From positions 3,720,001-3,784,000 of the forward strand of contig NZ_CP043450.1 of NCBI RefSeq assembly GCF_003286415.2: DNA of 64,000 nucleotides, written 5' to 3'. Position numbers and translations under genes: made by a program. The notes beneath the pieces were generated by a model that did not search any database, was not told the origin of the DNA, and was given only the letters and a program-made list of their open reading frames with translations. This document shows positions 61,557 to 64,000 of the stretch, piece by piece (position 1 is the stretch's first letter; every line of letters starts with the position of its first letter). The DNA comes from Mucilaginibacter rubeus. GTDB taxonomy: Bacteria; Bacteroidota; Bacteroidia; Sphingobacteriales; Sphingobacteriaceae.

Positions 61557-61586
61557 ATAAAAAAAATCACCCCAATAGGGTGATTA
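61557..61586 (-). terminator. Intrinsic terminator of the 61613 gene
   Basis: On the minus strand ATCACCC, a short loop and GGGTGAT are followed by a run of eight T. It lies 27 bp after the stop, upstream of the sensor kinase gene. Confidence 0.88.
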
Positions 61587-61612
61587 ATTATTGTTGGCTG
61601 TGGAAGTAAAAT

Positions 61613-62080
61613 TTAGTTTTTTGCTACTACTGAGTTGTCGTTAGATAAAGGTGTTTTGATGTCTTCAAACATTTTGCAAACCTGGGTAATTTTCCAATCC
61701 TGCTTTTCATTTTTTTCGATGATGAGATAATCATGTTGTGAGCAATTTTCGTAGTTAAAATCAACCCTGGCAATTACCATGGCATCGCTTTTGGCAAGCA
61801 CCTCATAGTTCGACTGGCAGTTTTGCTGCGTGCCAGCGTCTTTTTTCATCATACTTACCAGATCATCTTTTTCTTGTATAAGTACTTTTTCGCCACGGGG
61901 TATTTTTAATACGGAATTATCGCTCATTATTGATTTTAACTTTTTGAAGTTGGTTGTCATGTGGCTATCGATGAAATCGCGGATCACACTGGTGTATCCT
62001 GTTTCGGTGGCCGGACGGCCGTAACTGATGCTGGCGGATAATAAACTTACTATACATGCCAATAAGAACTTATTTTTCAT
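61613..62080 (-). CDS. Small secreted protein, NTF2/SnoaL-like
   Basis: From the ATG at 62080 the protein is 155 residues with a signal peptide (MKNKFLLACIVSLLSASISY). The mature part (VIRDFIDSHMTTNFKKLKSI, MSDNSVLKIPRGEKVLIQEK, NYEVLAKSDAMVIARVDFNY, WKITQVCKMFEDI) has the helix/strand order of NTF2-like 'DUF4440/lumazine-binding-like' domains. An upstream ATG at 62122 would break the signal peptide pattern. Two Cys (QQNCQSNY, YENCSQHD) could form a disulfide. Function unknown; it has its own terminator. Confidence 0.7.
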   Translation of the reverse strand: MKNKFLLACIVSLLSASISYGRPATETGYTSVIRDFIDSHMTTNFKKLKSIMSDNSVLKIPRGEKVLIQEKDDLVSMMKKDAGTQQNCQSNYEVLAKSDAMVIARVDFNYENCSQHDYLIIEKNEKQDWKITQVCKMFEDIKTPLSNDNSVVAKN

Positions 62081-62333
62081 TTGTGATATTTTTTTGATCA
62101 AATGTGGGCAGGCTTTAATCAAAAAAATATGCCTATAACACCTAAGCCACGCGCCCTCTTCAGCTCATAGCGGGCGAAGCTTAAAACCGGTGTTTTTCGC
62201 CTATCAAAGCCGTTTTTCGCATATTTCTGAAGAACAAGTCCATGTTTCAAAACCGCTTCTGATAATTCTTTTAATTATCAATAAACTAAGCCGGAACATA
62301 GCATAGATATTTAAATCTGTACGAAAATATTTT

Positions 62334-62341
62334 TATTTTTG
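62334..62341 (+). promoter_or_regulatory. -7 element (TATTTTTG) of the PAS kinase gene
   Basis: This matches TAnnTTTG exactly, 36 bp upstream of the TTG start. No clear TTTG sits at the usual -33 distance. The divergent spacer 62081-62377 also has two GTTTTTCGC direct repeats near 62190-62220. Confidence 0.4.
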
Positions 62342-62377
62342 AGAGCATCGTTTACCGACTAAAACTACCACTGCAAC

Positions 62378-64000
62378 TTGGAACCTACTGAAAATTTTTT
62401 CCGAAGTATTGTTGAAGCCTCACCTTTTCCGGTGTATATGTGTATGGGCGAGGATAAGCTCATAGCCATAGCTAACGATGCCACGCTGAAGGCATGGGGC
62501 AAGGACAAATCAGTAATTGGAAAACCGTTTGACGAGGCCCTTCCTGATCTTAAAGGTCAGCCGTTTAGTACCTTGATCAGCGAAGTTTACAAGACCGGCG
62601 AAACCTACTATGGCAACAATGAACCTGCCGAATTTATAATTAACGGCAAACGGCAAGTCAACTATTTTAAATTTACATTTCAGGCGGTACGTAACTCGCG
62701 CGATAAAATTGTGGGTGTTATTTGTTTCTCGACCGATGTTACCGAAATTGAGCATGCCCGCCAGGCCATGGAAGAGAGCAGACAGACCCTCTACAACATG
62801 GTAAAACAGGCCCCGATAGGTATCTGTATTATTAATAGCGACAACCTGGTAATTGAGATGGTTAATGATTCATACCTTGAGCTTGTTGGGCGTAAACGCA
62901 TAGAAATGGAAAACCGCGGTATCTGGGATGCCATACCCGAGGCAGCGGATTTGTATGCGCCAGTAATGGACAACGTTATTGAAACTGGTCAGCCAATTAC
63001 CGCAAAGGAGCATAAACTGTTACTGGTGCGCAATGGCATCCCCGAAATGGTATTTGTTGATTTTGTTTATGAACCCATTAGAGGTTTTGACGGCGAGATC
63101 AGCGCAATTATGGTCATAGCTATTGATGTAACCGAAAAGTTTCTTGCCCGACGCAAAATTGAGGAGGCAGAAGAACGGGCCAGGTTGGCTGTAGAAGCAG
63201 CTGAAATAGGCACATTTGATCTTGACCTGATAACCGACGAATTGCTAACATCCGAAAAATTTAATAAGATCTTCGGATTTGAGCGCAACGTTCCTCATGA
63301 TTTATTTGTTAAGGCGCTACACCCCGATGATATCGAGCTTCGGGATAATGCTCATAAAGCGGCGCTTGTTAGCGGCAAACTTTTTTATGAGGCAAGGATC
63401 ATCTGGCCGGATGGTTCAACCCACTGGATCAGGGCGCAGGGTAAAGTTTATTACGGCTCTATAAACAAGCCTCTCAGGATATTAGGAACCCTTCTTGACA
63501 TCACTGAGTTTAAACACCTGCAACAACAAAAAGACGATTTTATTAGTGTAGCCAGTCATGAACTTAAAACACCCATGACATCCATTAAGGCATCAATGCA
63601 ATTGCTGGACAGGCTGATAAAGGTTGATCCCTCATCTGATAAAATTCCTCAGTTTATTAACCGCGGCAACAGCAGTCTCAATAAAATGCAACAACTGGTT
63701 GACAGCTTGCTTAATGTTTCAAAAATAACGGCAGGACAGCTTACGTTGTACAAAACCAACTTTTTAGCATCTCAGATGATTAGCGAATGTTGCGATCATG
63801 TAAGACTTGCCGGCACGCATGAACTGGAGCTTACGGGTGACACCGAGCTTGAGCTATATGCCGACAGGCAACGTATTGATCAGGTTGTTGTTAACTTTGT
63901 AAACAACGCCGTTAAGTACGCGCCTGAAAGTAACCGCATAATCATAAACATAAGCAAGCAGGATGATATGGTTAAAATATCGGTACAGGATTTTGGTAAA
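62378..64000 (+). CDS. PAS-repeat sensor histidine kinase (partial, runs off window)
   Basis: An open frame runs to the window end (541 codons). There is no ATG between the in-frame stop at 62360-62362 and the PAS domain, and TTG at 62378 gives MEPTENFFRSIVEASPFPVY, a natural PAS start. PAS domains lie at about 5-125, 133-255 (QAPIGICIINSDNLVIEMVN) and 265-380 (AAEIGTFDLDL, HWIRAQGKVYYG). HisKA follows, H-box ASHELKTPMTS, then the ATPase N-box NFVNNAVKYAPE. It appears cytosolic, without membrane segments. The end of the catalytic domain is outside the window. Confidence 0.9.
   Translation, partial: MEPTENFFRSIVEASPFPVYMCMGEDKLIAIANDATLKAWGKDKSVIGKPFDEALPDLKGQPFSTLISEVYKTGETYYGNNEPAEFIINGKRQVNYFKFTFQAVRNSRDKIVGVICFSTDVTEIEHARQAMEESRQTLYNMVKQAPIGICIINSDNLVIEMVNDSYLELVGRKRIEMENRGIWDAIPEAADLYAPVMDNVIETGQPITAKEHKLLLVRNGIPEMVFVDFVYEPIRGFDGEISAIMVIAIDVTEKFLARRKIEEAEERARLAVEAAEIGTFDLDLITDELLTSEKFNKIFGFERNVPHDLFVKALHPDDIELRDNAHKAALVSGKLFYEARIIWPDGSTHWIRAQGKVYYGSINKPLRILGTLLDITEFKHLQQQKDDFISVASHELKTPMTSIKASMQLLDRLIKVDPSSDKIPQFINRGNSSLNKMQQLVDSLLNVSKITAGQLTLYKTNFLASQMISECCDHVRLAGTHELELTGDTELELYADRQRIDQVVVNFVNNAVKYAPESNRIIINISKQDDMVKISVQDFGK

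Overview
The window reads as a chromosomal segment of a Bacteroidota bacterium, most likely of the family Sphingobacteriaceae (Mucilaginibacter- or Pedobacter-like). The basis is a SusC/SusD pair, a type IX secretion (T9SS) adhesin locus with PorP/SprF and a type-B sorting domain, a FucP-type sugar permease, a 'reg_prop' sensor kinase, and several TAnnTTTG promoter elements. No tRNA, rRNA, CRISPR array, transposase or integrase was seen.

Layout. (1) 1-6034, minus strand: the structural end of an extracellular contractile injection system (eCIS). It holds a cap/terminator protein (DUF4255), an unknown protein, two sheath proteins (one with a large helical insertion) and two tube proteins; the second tube gene runs off the window. 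(2) 6250-8768: an azoreductase behind a striking 52-bp palindrome, a metallophosphoesterase and a small lipoprotein. (3) 8975-14245, minus: two xylose-isomerase-like TIM-barrel proteins and a 1146-residue ThuA/PQQ-type sugar dehydrogenase/PKD/cytochrome c/CBM fusion. (4) 14762-31027, minus: a four-gene T9SS adhesin operon with a 4308-residue repeat protein, PorP/SprF, an OmpA-family protein and a small HTH-like protein. (5) 31453-34047: a STAND/NACHT-like ATPase divergent from the adhesin, across a spacer rich in TTCATT boxes. (6) 34044-54846: an L-fucose/fucosyl-glycan locus with AraC regulator, fuconate dehydratase, SDR, FucP permease, two-domain esterase, SusC, SusD, two surface lipoproteins, GH29 and GH95 fucosidases and a GH36/GH27-like enzyme. 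(7) 54924-57496: a small Cys-rich peptide, an AraC regulator with a VOC protein, and a cyanovirin-N homology (CVNH) protein whose cysteine pattern has changed. (8) 57901-64000: a two-component pair, a small secreted protein and the start of a PAS-repeat histidine kinase.

How the parts work together. In region 6 the secreted fucosidases, the galactosidase-like enzyme and the esterase would trim an acetylated fucosylated glycan captured by SusC/D and the two lipoproteins. FucP would import L-fucose, and the SDR and fuconate dehydratase would oxidise and dehydrate it by the non-phosphorylative route. A 15-16 bp motif found beside the araC gene and twice, inverted, upstream of the esterase gene is a candidate operator for this locus. 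In region 4, PorP/SprF and the OmpA-family protein are the usual partners of type-B T9SS cargo, and the STAND protein is the obvious candidate regulator.

The intergenic spaces carry five long inverted repeats, two of them with the same architecture, and several good intrinsic terminators. The observations I rate highest are the architecture and internal duplications of the giant adhesin and its STAND neighbour, the fuc-locus motif, the CVNH protein, the sheath insertion and the azoreductase operator. All functional calls rest on reading the sequence; no database search was run.
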